Positions 13,417 through 20,840 of a DNA stretch of 25,570 nt are shown piece after piece. Position 1 is the stretch's first letter. The number at the start of each line of letters is the position of its first letter. Below the pieces are notes generated by a model. It was not told the origin of the DNA. It saw only the letters and a list, made by a program, of their open reading frames with translations, and made no database searches. Origin of the DNA: Candidatus Micrarchaeia archaeon (GTDB lineage Archaea > Micrarchaeota > Micrarchaeia > Anstonellales > Bilamarchaeaceae); contig JBAZLI010000004.1 of the NCBI GenBank assembly GCA_041650355.1, positions 1 through 25,570 on the forward strand, read 5' to 3'. The position numbers and the translations under genes are program-made.

Positions 13417-14181
13417 ATGGAAACGCAGTCTGATGCATTGTCGCCCATCGACAAGCAGTGGAAGAACGCATGCAGAATCCTTTTCGGGCGCGAAATGGGC
13501 GATCTCACAGACCGCAAGCGTTTCCTCACTAGGTACATCGACCCGCTCTCAAAATCCAGGTCCGCCCTCAGCGGCAGCGACGTTTTCTATTCTGCACCCT
13601 ATTGCAACGGGGCGAAGTTCGTTTCCTTCGCTGAACACGAAAGAGTCTCTAAGTTTGAGCCGCTCTCCATAAACGACATAAAAGATATGGATTCTCTCAT
13701 GCAGTCTATAGGGGAAAGAGTGTACTACTCCGGCAACAAGATGCTGGGCAGGTCAAAATTCGTAGAAAATTCGGAAAACTGCATAAACTCCACCTATGTG
13801 CTGGACTCCTCAGAAATCTTCAACTGCGAGTACATAGCCTATTCGAACCTGATACGCGACAGCAAATACCTCTTCGGTTGCTCTTCGGGGGGAGACAGCA
13901 GCTTCTGCATAAACTGCGCCGAGGTCGGCACAAGCGTGCGCGCCTTTGAGAGTGGCCTCATCCTCCATTCCAGCGACGTTTATTACAGCTACTATGCGAG
14001 AAACTGCCGCGATGTGCTCTTCTGCTTCAACCTCACGAGCAAAAACCATGCGATAGGCAACAACGAGCTCGGGAGAGATAAATATGCTGAAATGAAGAAG
14101 GAACTGCTCGCCCAGATGGCATCGGAGCTCAAAGCATCTGGAACACTGCCCTCACTGGTGGAGATGGTGTGCCATGATTAA
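13417..14181 (+). CDS. Cys-rich repeat protein, paralogue 1 (function unknown)
   Basis: A 254-residue protein. From about residue 112 to 205 it is built of short repeats with periodic Cys, Asn-Cys, Ser and aromatic residues (SKFVENSENCINSTYV, SSEIFNCEYIAYSN, CINCAEVGTS, YYARNCRDVLFCFN), a spacing that suggests a beta-solenoid. The region ends in FCFNLTSKNHAIGNNELGRD, followed by a charged helix. Ten Cys are present, with CINC at 164-167 the closest pair, so metal binding is possible. Similar repeat proteins occur, as I recall, in many candidate-phylum genomes without known function. ATG 13417 has GAGGGA upstream. It overlaps the next gene, a clear paralogue, by 8 nt. No signal peptide. Confidence 0.75.
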   Translation: METQSDALSPIDKQWKNACRILFGREMGDLTDRKRFLTRYIDPLSKSRSALSGSDVFYSAPYCNGAKFVSFAEHERVSKFEPLSINDIKDMDSLMQSIGERVYYSGNKMLGRSKFVENSENCINSTYVLDSSEIFNCEYIAYSNLIRDSKYLFGCSSGGDSSFCINCAEVGTSVRAFESGLILHSSDVYYSYYARNCRDVLFCFNLTSKNHAIGNNELGRDKYAEMKKELLAQMASELKASGTLPSLVEMVCHD

Positions 14182-14929
14182 GAACCCGGTGCAGAAGGCA
14201 TTCGACAGCACCGCATCCCTGATTTTCGGCAGGCCGCTCGGGCCAATAGAAAGATACGAGGAATGGCTTTTCTCCAACATGCCCAAAAGGCGGATTGCGC
14301 ACGCTTCAGACAACGGGAAAACCATCCTGCTTCCTGGTTATTCTATACCGAAGTTCATCCCAGAAAAGCGCATAATAAGCATGGATTTCCTGGGGAAGGC
14401 GGGAAACATGAAAATAGCTGAACTGCCGCACGAGCTACATGCGCTCGGCAGGAAAGCTTCTGAAATCGCTCTTTTCTCCGGTGAATCCCAGGAAGGCCAG
14501 AGCAGCAACAACCTGGAATCCAACTTCTTCCTCAACCTGAACAGTTCCTACAGGACCGTGGACTGTTACTTCGCGAAGAACTGCGGCTGCGAGATATACA
14601 GCTCGTTCACCGAAAACTCGTTCGGGTGCTTCCTCGCGCTCTACAGCAAATTCGTGATAAATTGCTATTACTCCACCAACCTCTCCGTGTGCTTCGAGAT
14701 GGACGGATGTCACGACTGCTCCAATTCAATGTTCTGCCATAACTGCGAAAACGTCAACGACTCGCTATTCTGCTTCAATGCGAAAAACCTGAAATACGCG
14801 GTCGGAAACAGCGAGCTCGGGAAGGAGGACTACCTAAGAATCAGGAAGGCGTTCCTGGCCGATGCCCTGAAGGAGCTTGAAAGCAGCGGAAAACTGGAGC
14901 TGAGCATCTACAATATCGGCTGCTATTGA
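14174..14929 (+). CDS. Cys-rich repeat protein, paralogue 2 (function unknown)
   Basis: A 251-residue paralogue of the preceding gene. They share the block LFCFNxxxxxxAxGNxELGxxxY near the end (residues 198-220 here), a FGR-P/E-G motif near the N-terminus and the Cys/Ser/Asn repeat region (about 128-205). This copy is richer in Cys: twelve, including CGC at 137-139 and the run C179, C182, C188, C191, C200, which could form one or two metal sites. The ATG overlaps the upstream gene by 8 nt, so translation is coupled and the two products may work as a heteromer. Not recognised further. The convergent neighbour, the glutamine-synthetase-like gene, ends 18 nt away. Confidence 0.75.
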   Translation: MIKNPVQKAFDSTASLIFGRPLGPIERYEEWLFSNMPKRRIAHASDNGKTILLPGYSIPKFIPEKRIISMDFLGKAGNMKIAELPHELHALGRKASEIALFSGESQEGQSSNNLESNFFLNLNSSYRTVDCYFAKNCGCEIYSSFTENSFGCFLALYSKFVINCYYSTNLSVCFEMDGCHDCSNSMFCHNCENVNDSLFCFNAKNLKYAVGNSELGKEDYLRIRKAFLADALKELESSGKLELSIYNIGCY

Positions 14930-14946
14930 GCGTTTCCAGCCCAGAA

Positions 14947-16320
14947 TTACCTATTAAAGTACTTCTCTATTTCAAACGCAGTGGGCCTTCTCTCATTCTC
15001 CTTCTGCTCGGAAAGCCTCATTTCCAGGTACTCGCCAAGCAGTTCAGGGGAGAAGAAGCCCTTCAGGAACTTGTTGTCGCTGTCCAAAGCTGCTATGGCC
15101 TCGGTTATGCTGGAAGGCAATGGCTTGATTTTAAGCTCCTTTGCGCGCTTGGAATCCAAATCCGCAAGATTCTCGTCCACCGGTTTCCCAGGGTCGGTCT
15201 TGTTCTTTATTCCGTCCAATCCTGCGGCCACAACGGCTGTGTAAGCAAGATATGGGTTTATGGACGAATCCGCCCCGCAGTAGGAAACCACCCTATCCTC
15301 GCTTTTGTAAGCTCCGGAAACCTGCACGAGCGCGTTCTGGCTCTTGCCCCACACCGAGTATCTCGGGTCTGCCCGCATCTTCTTGTACGAATTCGTAGTA
15401 GGCATGGCGAAAAGGCAGAGCGCCTCAGCGTGCTCCAGCAGCCCCCCAATGTAATAAAGCGCGTTCTGGCTCAGTTGCGCGTAATCGTCCTTCTCGTCGT
15501 AAAACAGGTTCGCATTCCCTTTCTTGAGCCTCTGCGTTATGTATGCAGAGTTTCCCCTGTCGCTTGCAATCGGAAGCGGCATGAACGTCGCTATGTTGTT
15601 CGCAACAAAAGCAGTATTCTTCGCCACGTATTTCAGCGTAACAAGCGCGTCCGCGGCCATCTTCGCGTTGTATTCCCTGATTTTCATCCTCTGCTGGCCG
15701 TTCGCTGATTTCCCGTGGCTGTGCGAATCAACTGCATACCTAAACGTCTCGTCCATGAGCTCCGCAATCTGCGTCCTCGCAGGGTAAAGCGTGTCGTGTG
15801 GCTGGCCTATGTAAGCCCCGTTCTTGGCGTTGAAATACGGTGAAGGATTCCAGTTCCCTTCGTGCGTCTCAACCAGGTAGTTCGGCCCCCTGTCATTGGC
15901 CACCTTCTCCAGGGTCACATTATCAAATATGTAAAATTCAACATCGCACCCTACCTGCACGTCGCTTATGCCCATCGCCTTGGCATTTATATTCACCCTC
16001 TCTATGGAATATCTTGAATCTTTTGCAAACCGCTCCTTCTCAGGCATGGTGTAAACGTTGGAAATTACTCTCATAGTGCTGGCTTCCCACGGAACCCGCG
16101 CGTAAGTGTCCTGGTCAGGCAGGAGCGCCAGCGATTTTCCAGTGAATCCGAAAACCTCCCCTAATTCAGTCTCAAAGCCGCTCGCGAACGTCTCTTCGTT
16201 CACGTTTTTTGCAGGGACGCTCTTGTGATAAACCTGCCCGTCAATGCCAACGAATTGCAAATCCACCCATTTTGCATCGCTTGTTTTCATGAATTCGAGC
16301 ACTTCTTCAACGGTTGCCAT
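14947..16320 (-). CDS. Glutamine synthetase-fold protein with degenerate active site
   Basis: 457 residues, full GS-I length, with the fold's hallmarks: N-terminal WVDLQFVGIDG, later DVEFYIFD (126-133), YYIGGLLEHAEAL, PTTNSYKK (307-314), and NPYLAYTAVVAAGLDGIKNK (355-374). The catalytic positions have changed. In the block equivalent to HHHEVATAGQNE, here residues 199-211, both metal-binding Glu are Gly and Arg. The block equivalent to GDNGSGMHCH (253-262) has Tyr and Thr for the two His. The Arg-rich NRSASIRIP is SQNALVQVS (327-335), RIEVRFPD is RVVSYCGAD, and FDGSS is FTGKS. It should bind neither metal nor glutamate in the normal way. SD GGTGGT precedes ATG 16320. Likely a GS-derived pseudoenzyme, or an enzyme with another chemistry; calling it glnA would mislead. 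Confidence 0.85.
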   Translation of the reverse strand: MATVEEVLEFMKTSDAKWVDLQFVGIDGQVYHKSVPAKNVNEETFASGFETELGEVFGFTGKSLALLPDQDTYARVPWEASTMRVISNVYTMPEKERFAKDSRYSIERVNINAKAMGISDVQVGCDVEFYIFDNVTLEKVANDRGPNYLVETHEGNWNPSPYFNAKNGAYIGQPHDTLYPARTQIAELMDETFRYAVDSHSHGKSANGQQRMKIREYNAKMAADALVTLKYVAKNTAFVANNIATFMPLPIASDRGNSAYITQRLKKGNANLFYDEKDDYAQLSQNALYYIGGLLEHAEALCLFAMPTTNSYKKMRADPRYSVWGKSQNALVQVSGAYKSEDRVVSYCGADSSINPYLAYTAVVAAGLDGIKNKTDPGKPVDENLADLDSKRAKELKIKPLPSSITEAIAALDSDNKFLKGFFSPELLGEYLEMRLSEQKENERRPTAFEIEKYFNR

Positions 16321-16390
16321 TGCACCACCTGTTTTTGGTTAACCAGATAAGGTAAATAAAGGTTGTGCCTCCTGCAGAGATAAGATAAGT

Positions 16391-16498
16391 TGCCACGAGC
16401 CGGATTTGAACCAGCGACCCTTCGGTTTCCAGTTTCCCGTTCGATTTTCGAATCCGGGATTCTTCAGCCGAATGCTCTCCCAGCTGAGCTACCGTGGC
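16391..16498 (-). tRNA. tRNA-Phe(GAA) with an intron
   Basis: Read on the minus strand: acceptor GCCACGG pairs with TCGTGGC (one G-T pair), discriminator A. The D arm is GCTC-AGCTGGGA-GAGC. The anticodon stem is TTCGG/CCGAA with spliced loop CTGAAGA, anticodon GAA at 16465-16463. The T arm is GCTGG-TTCAAAT-CCGGC. The spliced length is 73 nt and CCA is not encoded. A 35-nt intron sits after position 37. A TATA-like TATTAAAAAA lies about 35-45 nt upstream. The splicing endonuclease gene ends 54 nt upstream on the same strand. Confidence 0.94.
16427..16461 (-). other. 35-nt canonical 37/38 intron of tRNA-Phe
   Basis: The intron follows G37 (16462) and ends before A38 (16426). The central helix is weaker than in the other introns of this window: CTG of the anticodon loop with the intron's TGG, using two G-U pairs, and the fourth position is an A-C mismatch. 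Inside, TCCCG pairs with CGGGA, and GATT with AATC around a CGAA loop. It is therefore a relaxed bulge-helix-bulge. A one-base slide gives the same product. Confidence 0.75.
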
Positions 16499-16551
16499 AT
16501 GAATGATAGGGCGAAATAATCTATGCGCACTCGTTTTTTAATAGTTTGCTG

Positions 16552-17730
16552 TCAGGGCTGCATCCACTCTATCTCGAAATGCTCGTAATCGCTCCCAGGC
16601 AGGTCTATCCGCTTCACCGCGTAATAGGTTATGCTGCTCTCCCTGTCCGATATCGCGAGCAAAACCTCAAGCCCGTAATGCTTCGCTTCAAAGAGTGCCT
16701 CCGCCAGCTCTTCCCCTCCTATGTACTCATCTTCTGAAAGCGAGTACATGAGAAAGCGCGGCTGCCCGTCTTTAGGGGTTTCAATCCCCCCCTTCTTCCT
16801 GTGAAATAGCAAGAAGTCCAGCCTAGGCCGTTTCGCATTCACTTTTATATCCAGCTTCTTCCCCGGTATTGCAAGTATGAATGTCTTCTTCACCGAGTGC
16901 GCAACCCTTATCGCCCTGGACCACTCGGAAATGAGCATCTTGCTTTTCCTGGAAAACACGTGCACAACGTGCTTAGAATGTATCCACTCGTCATTTTCGC
17001 GCACAGGCGAAGCCCCGGGGAAGTAAATCCTGAAATGCGTTCCGAACTTGAAGCCGGTTTTGAGCACGTACCCCTTTTTCCTCCAGTCCTCGTAAACCGA
17101 ATACATATCCTCGAAATACTTTATCCTCTCATCTGCCTCGGCCCACACGTCCTCGAGCTTCGCGTTCTTGAGCGAAAGGTTCCCGTGCTTGAGCAGATAA
17201 ATCGTCTCATACACATCTAATTTTGCTATCTTCCCCCTATGCGCCGCCTTGTAAGTCCCGAACTGCCCGATCCAGTATTTCTCGTAAAGCTCCTTCCCGC
17301 TGGCTTCATCATCAATTACCGTTATCAAGTCGTCCAGGAAGAAAACCCCCTGGAGCGCGTAGGAGTCAATCTTGAACTCCCCGCCTTTGTATCTCTTTGC
17401 CGAGGTCCTCCCGTAGTTTCCCTCAGCCTCGCTGCTCGGCCTGGCCATCAGCCCCCTGTCCCTCCAGTCCTTGAACGTGAGGTAGCGGGCAAGAAGCTTT
17501 TTCTTCTTCAGAAAGAGCGAAGCCAAGTCGTTGAACGTGTGGGTGTTCCCGGCCTCATCAACGCATTTCGCGTTCCTTATGTCCAGCATGTACATCGCTT
17601 CCTCAGGCTGGAGGTAAACAATTCCCTTTTCCATGGTTCCGTAGAATCCGTTCGCCAGGGAACTCACGTCCTGCGGCTCCTTCACTGCGATTTTGCCATT
17701 CTTCCTGCCCAGATAAAGAGTAATTCCCAT
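16552..17730 (-). CDS. endA: tRNA splicing endonuclease, epsilon-2-like (ARMAN type)
   Basis: A 392-residue EndA that cuts bulge-helix-bulge RNA to release introns. An N-terminal degenerate unit (about 1-90) is followed by a catalytic unit (about 115-290), with DVYETIYLLKHGNLSL, YEDWRKKGYVLKTGFKFGTH, and then a beta-like C-terminal unit (about 300-392). The catalytic triad is visible as Tyr236 (FRIY), His251 (IHSK) and Lys282 (SVKK). Spacings of 15 and 31 and total length match what I recall of the ARMAN-2 epsilon-2 homodimer (Y236/H251/K282); Lys161 lies where that enzyme has its specificity loop. That type accepts relaxed motifs. GGTGA lies 4 nt before ATG 17730. The leader is about 74 nt and starts with a hairpin. 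All three tRNAs in the window need this enzyme. Confidence 0.93.
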   Translation of the reverse strand: MGITLYLGRKNGKIAVKEPQDVSSLANGFYGTMEKGIVYLQPEEAMYMLDIRNAKCVDEAGNTHTFNDLASLFLKKKKLLARYLTFKDWRDRGLMARPSSEAEGNYGRTSAKRYKGGEFKIDSYALQGVFFLDDLITVIDDEASGKELYEKYWIGQFGTYKAAHRGKIAKLDVYETIYLLKHGNLSLKNAKLEDVWAEADERIKYFEDMYSVYEDWRKKGYVLKTGFKFGTHFRIYFPGASPVRENDEWIHSKHVVHVFSRKSKMLISEWSRAIRVAHSVKKTFILAIPGKKLDIKVNAKRPRLDFLLFHRKKGGIETPKDGQPRFLMYSLSEDEYIGGEELAEALFEAKHYGLEVLLAISDRESSITYYAVKRIDLPGSDYEHFEIEWMQP

Positions 17731-17778
17731 ATTTTCACCTTTTTCGCCGATGTGTACCGGAGAAATTGTTGAGTACCC

Positions 17779-17803
17779 GGCCCGATTTGAAAAAATCCGG
17801 GCC
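17779..17803. repeat. Hairpin-forming inverted repeat in the endA leader region
   Basis: GGCCCGATTT (17779-17788) pairs with AAATCCGGGCC (17793-17803), leaving one bulged base and a GAAA loop on the plus strand. On the minus strand it would form the very 5' end of the endA transcript if transcription starts about 26 nt from the TATA at 17826-17834. It has single-base bulging only, so it is not a bulge-helix-bulge. A regulatory or stabilising role is inference. Confidence 0.6.
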
Positions 17804-17825
17804 CAATATTATCTATTATGCAAAC

Positions 17826-17834
17826 TTTTATAAT
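17826..17834. promoter_or_regulatory. TATA element shared by endA and the surface-protein gene
   Basis: TTTTATAAT is centred 25 nt before the plus-strand ATG at 17855, which fits a leaderless start. Read on the minus strand it predicts an endA start near 17804. Confidence 0.55.
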
Positions 17835-17854
17835 CTCAGGGCAGATAGCATTTC

Positions 17855-18337
17855 ATGAAAAAACTTGCTTTGCTCGCATTGCTCCTTTTGGGAACCGTGC
17901 TTTTCGCTGATGCCGGGCCGTCTCCGCCAAAGCCGCAAATCACCGTGAATATTGAAAAGGCAGGAGCGCCCTACGCTGGCGCCTTGGACATGGTTTTCGT
18001 GTGCGCGGCTGAAGGGGCGTCGAATTCCCCCGTAGGCGAGCGCGAGATAAACATGACCTGCTCCAGCGGCAGGTGCACCAACGACGACTGGTTCTACAAG
18101 CTGAACCCTTGCTATTATCCAGACATAGGGTATTTCATATATCGGCTCCCCGGAGAATCCAACTACTCACTGCCAAAGACTGTTTTTTCCTTCAACGAGT
18201 CCATGGTTTACGAAGTGAAGCTGGACGTTGAAACTGGCAACTCAAGCGTTGCGGCAAAAGGTGCGGCCTGCCCGCTTTCCCTTGCAATCCTTGCGTTCTT
18301 CTCCACATTTGCCTATTTCTATGCGCGCAAGCAATGA
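17855..18337 (+). CDS. Small membrane-anchored surface protein (function unknown)
   Basis: 160 residues. The N-terminus MKKLALLALLLLGTVLFADAG is a classical signal peptide with cleavage likely after the Ala around residue 20. The C-terminus CPLSLAILAFFSTFAYFYARKQ is a single membrane helix with a short basic tail, so the middle faces outside. The outside part has Cys in VFVCAAEG, MTCSSGRC and LNPCYYP, which may form disulfides, and several N-glycosylation-type Asn-x-Ser/Thr sites. The family is not recognised. The start lies 25 nt from the TATA centre. Its stop overlaps the next gene as ATGA, so the metallo-beta-lactamase protein is translationally coupled to it. Confidence 0.75.
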   Translation: MKKLALLALLLLGTVLFADAGPSPPKPQITVNIEKAGAPYAGALDMVFVCAAEGASNSPVGEREINMTCSSGRCTNDDWFYKLNPCYYPDIGYFIYRLPGESNYSLPKTVFSFNESMVYEVKLDVETGNSSVAAKGAACPLSLAILAFFSTFAYFYARKQ

Positions 18338-19122
18338 TTGCTATGGTCCGGCTCAAATTCCTTGGCACCAACGGCTGGTACTCCAGCGAAAGCGGCTACA
18401 CCGTATGCACCGCCATTTCCGCGCCAGGCCGGCTCATAGCGCTTGACGCAGGAGACGGCTTCCAGGACATTTCCGAAATTGCGAAACTCTGGAAAACCCG
18501 CAGAATTGATGTTTTCCTCTCCCATCTGCACCTGGACCATGTTTCAGGTTTGCACACGCTCGCAAAGCTCGAAGGCTTCAAAGTGAGAATATTCGTGCAT
18601 AAATCCTATCTTCCAGCCCTAAAAAAGCTAATCGCGCACCCCTTCACCGCGAATGAAAAAGACCTTGCCAGATTCGGTTGCTCCCTGGAGCTTTTCGGCC
18701 TGAAAGAGGGCGTGAATAGCATCCCATATAAGGTCCAGGTGCTTCCACTGGTGCATGCAGACCCTTGCTTCGGATTCAGGTTCAGCTTAGGCGGAAAGTC
18801 CATTGCCTATTGCACAGACACCAGGAAATGCGAAAACATGCTCAAACTTGCGAAAAATGCGGACTTACTCATAAGCGAGTGCTCGTTTCCTCCTGGAAAG
18901 CGGCCTCACACGGAGTGGCCGCACCTGAATCCAGAAATGGCTGCGGAAATGGCAAAAAAGGCTGGCGCCAAACGCCTTGTGCTCACCCATTTCGACGCAA
19001 CTCAGTACGCTAAAATCAGCCTTAGAAAAGAGGCTGAAAAGGCCGCGAAGCGCATTTTCAAAAACTGCTCTGCTGCGCTGGACGGAATGGAAGTTGAGCT
19101 ACGGGCAGGCATCCATGATTGA
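18334..19122 (+). CDS. Metallo-beta-lactamase-fold hydrolase (RNase Z/phosphodiesterase-like) 1
   Basis: 262 residues with a complete dinuclear metal signature: SHLHLDH at about residues 63-69, His in LVHAD, Asp in YCTDTR, and the late His in LTHFDA. FLGTNGWYSSESGY and ALDAGDG at the start are typical of the RNase Z/PhnP-like branch (COG1234/COG1235 style). A tRNA 3' processing or cyclic phosphodiesterase role is possible; the flexible arm of true RNase Z is not obvious, so I do not call it rnz. The gene begins with ATG 18334 overlapping the previous stop; ATG 18343 (MVRLKFLG) is an equally good start. A second, distinct member of the same superfamily is at 20046-20834. Confidence 0.88.
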   Translation: MIAMVRLKFLGTNGWYSSESGYTVCTAISAPGRLIALDAGDGFQDISEIAKLWKTRRIDVFLSHLHLDHVSGLHTLAKLEGFKVRIFVHKSYLPALKKLIAHPFTANEKDLARFGCSLELFGLKEGVNSIPYKVQVLPLVHADPCFGFRFSLGGKSIAYCTDTRKCENMLKLAKNADLLISECSFPPGKRPHTEWPHLNPEMAAEMAKKAGAKRLVLTHFDATQYAKISLRKEAEKAAKRIFKNCSAALDGMEVELRAGIHD

Positions 19123-19147
19123 CTGGTGCGTCCCAGTGTTCCGGCTC

Positions 19148-19921
19148 TCAGCATTGGAGGGAGGGCAGTGTGTATCCCCTGGATTCCAGAAATTTCGCGA
19201 ATTTGGTGGCCGCCTCATTAGGTGGGTAAGTCCATTCAGACCCGTCATCATATTGCACTAAAACCCCCTGCCTGTAATCATTCCCATATTTTGGAAACCG
19301 CGCGAGGTGTTCCTCGCTAACCGTAGCTCCCTTCTCGATGAGTAAGCGAGCCATCCTGTAATCATATATTCGCAGAGCGGCATCAAGCGCTTTTTCCGCG
19401 CTTAAACCATGCTTCGCATTTGGGTCTGCACCCGCGTTCAATAACGCTTCTACCACTTCAAAATGCCCCTTTTCAGCAGCTAACACTAATGGCACCCGCT
19501 CTCCAAAATTTACGTTATTGGGATCTGCACCATATTCCAGCAGGAGATTAACCAGCTTTACCTTACCAGCCCCAGCGGCAATTAGTAGCGAGAAATCAGA
19601 TGCATAATCACAGACATACGCTGAGTCGGGTTTAGCGCCAAGCTGGAGCAGAAGTTTTGCCGCATCATACTGGCCATACCTAATAGCGGTTACTAGAGGG
19701 CGTGTGGAGTCGCCGTCCCCATACTCCAATCCATTAGGATTCGCGCCCATCCCCACCAAATTTTCTATTTGTTCCAGGTCCCCTCGTTTGACTGCCATGT
19801 GAAGCGCCACACCCAATTCAGTTACCACCTTCTCTCTATGGGGAATAAAAGCCCGCGCAGGTGCCTCGGTTTTCGATTGAATTGGTTTTTGGCCTTTAAC
19901 TTTGTGGAGTGTTTTCCCCAT
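19148..19921 (-). CDS. Ankyrin-repeat protein
   Basis: 257 residues, nearly all ankyrin repeats: LHMAVKRGDLEQIENLVGMG, LVTAIRYGQYDAAKLLLQLG, LLIAAGAGKVKLVNLLLEYG, LVLAAEKGHFEVVEALLNAG, then a last degenerate copy with YDYRMARLLIEKGA. Most repeats carry the GADPN-type loop. The N-terminal 35 residues are basic. It is a protein-binding scaffold, target unknown; there is no signal peptide. ATG 19921 is chosen because GGTGAT lies 3 nt upstream; the frame runs back to 20062. TTTTTAAATATT (about 19974-19963) is a plausible TATA. Composition is AT-richer than its neighbours, as with the ankyrin gene at 8729, and both proteins have a short KPIQ motif near the N-terminus. The 124 nt between its start and 20046 hold only this promoter. 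Confidence 0.88.
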   Translation of the reverse strand: MGKTLHKVKGQKPIQSKTEAPARAFIPHREKVVTELGVALHMAVKRGDLEQIENLVGMGANPNGLEYGDGDSTRPLVTAIRYGQYDAAKLLLQLGAKPDSAYVCDYASDFSLLIAAGAGKVKLVNLLLEYGADPNNVNFGERVPLVLAAEKGHFEVVEALLNAGADPNAKHGLSAEKALDAALRIYDYRMARLLIEKGATVSEEHLARFPKYGNDYRQGVLVQYDDGSEWTYPPNEAATKFAKFLESRGYTLPSLQC

Positions 19922-20045
19922 ACAATCACCATAAAATCTGTTTAGTATCTCCATATGCACCAAAATATTTAAAAATACACTTTTTAGCACAAATATGCTT
20001 ACGTCATTGCAAAGAAGTTCGACTGCCAAGCATATTCTACTGAAC

Positions 20046-20834
20046 TCAGAAAAATTTCTCAAGCCCTGGCTTTACAATCATCTTATCCTTAGCCGCGATA
20101 GTTCTCACTCCGCTTTCTTTTTCAATTCTCGCGGCCTCCTTCTCAGGCCCCTCGTCCAGCATCTTCATCCCCATATGGGTAAGAATAGCCATCTTGGGCC
20201 TCGCAATTTTAAGCAGCTCAATGGTTTCGTCGCTCGTGAAATGCCCCTTGTAATCGTCCTTTCTCGGCTTCATTGTATTCGTTATCAGCCAGTCGCAGCC
20301 CTTATACTGTTCATACAATCCCTCAAAATATTCCGTGTCGCTCGTGTACCCGACAGTAAGGCCGTCCATGACCAGCTTGAACCCGAAGCAGGTTTGCTCC
20401 TCGTGCTTCGCCCTGAGTACCTCAATCTCAAACGAACCTTTTCCGTTACTGAAAACCTTCTTCTCGCCCCATTTGGCCGAATACACTTCCTTCACTTTTG
20501 AAAGATGGTACTTGCTGAACGCCCGGTCGCCTTTGTGGTCACCTTCAATTGAATTTTTGCTCCCGATGACTATCCCGTGCTTCTTGAGCGTGTACCTGCT
20601 CATCGCCTCGGAAAGCACGTTCGCGTCTGAGCAGTGGTCGATGTGCAGGTGCGTCACGATTATCGCATCCAAGCTCATGGGGTTCTGCCCCACTTCAATG
20701 CTGCGCACGAGCGCTCCGGGCCCGGGGTCCACATGGATGTTCATGGAGCCGTTTATCCTGAATCCACCGGTCCATCTCCTCTGCTGAAGTAAATTTACAC
20801 GCCCGCCCCCAGTCCCCAGAAAAACCAGTTCCAT
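20046..20834 (-). CDS. Metallo-beta-lactamase-fold hydrolase 2 (PhnP/RNase Z-like)
   Basis: 262 residues. FLGTGGGRVN at 5-14, HVDPGPG near 34-40, the metal motif THLHIDHCSD near 61-70, AKHEEQTCFGFKL, the bridging Asp in YTSDTEYF, and the late ILTHMGM are all present, so a binuclear Zn hydrolase is expected. The branch resembles COG1235-type phosphodiesterases. It is the last gene of the run starting with the ubiquitin-like carrier and ncsA: its ATG is 6 nt after the stop of the small membrane protein, with GGTGA upstream. Context suggests a link with tRNA maturation, but this is guilt by association. It is only distantly similar to the member at 18334. Confidence 0.88.
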   Translation of the reverse strand: MELVFLGTGGGRVNLLQQRRWTGGFRINGSMNIHVDPGPGALVRSIEVGQNPMSLDAIIVTHLHIDHCSDANVLSEAMSRYTLKKHGIVIGSKNSIEGDHKGDRAFSKYHLSKVKEVYSAKWGEKKVFSNGKGSFEIEVLRAKHEEQTCFGFKLVMDGLTVGYTSDTEYFEGLYEQYKGCDWLITNTMKPRKDDYKGHFTSDETIELLKIARPKMAILTHMGMKMLDEGPEKEAARIEKESGVRTIAAKDKMIVKPGLEKFF

Positions 20835-20840
20835 CCAATC

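Noticed and set aside
17779..17803. Bulge-helix-bulge in the endA leader
   Set aside because: The hairpin has only one single-base bulge and no pair of 3-nt bulges on opposite strands.
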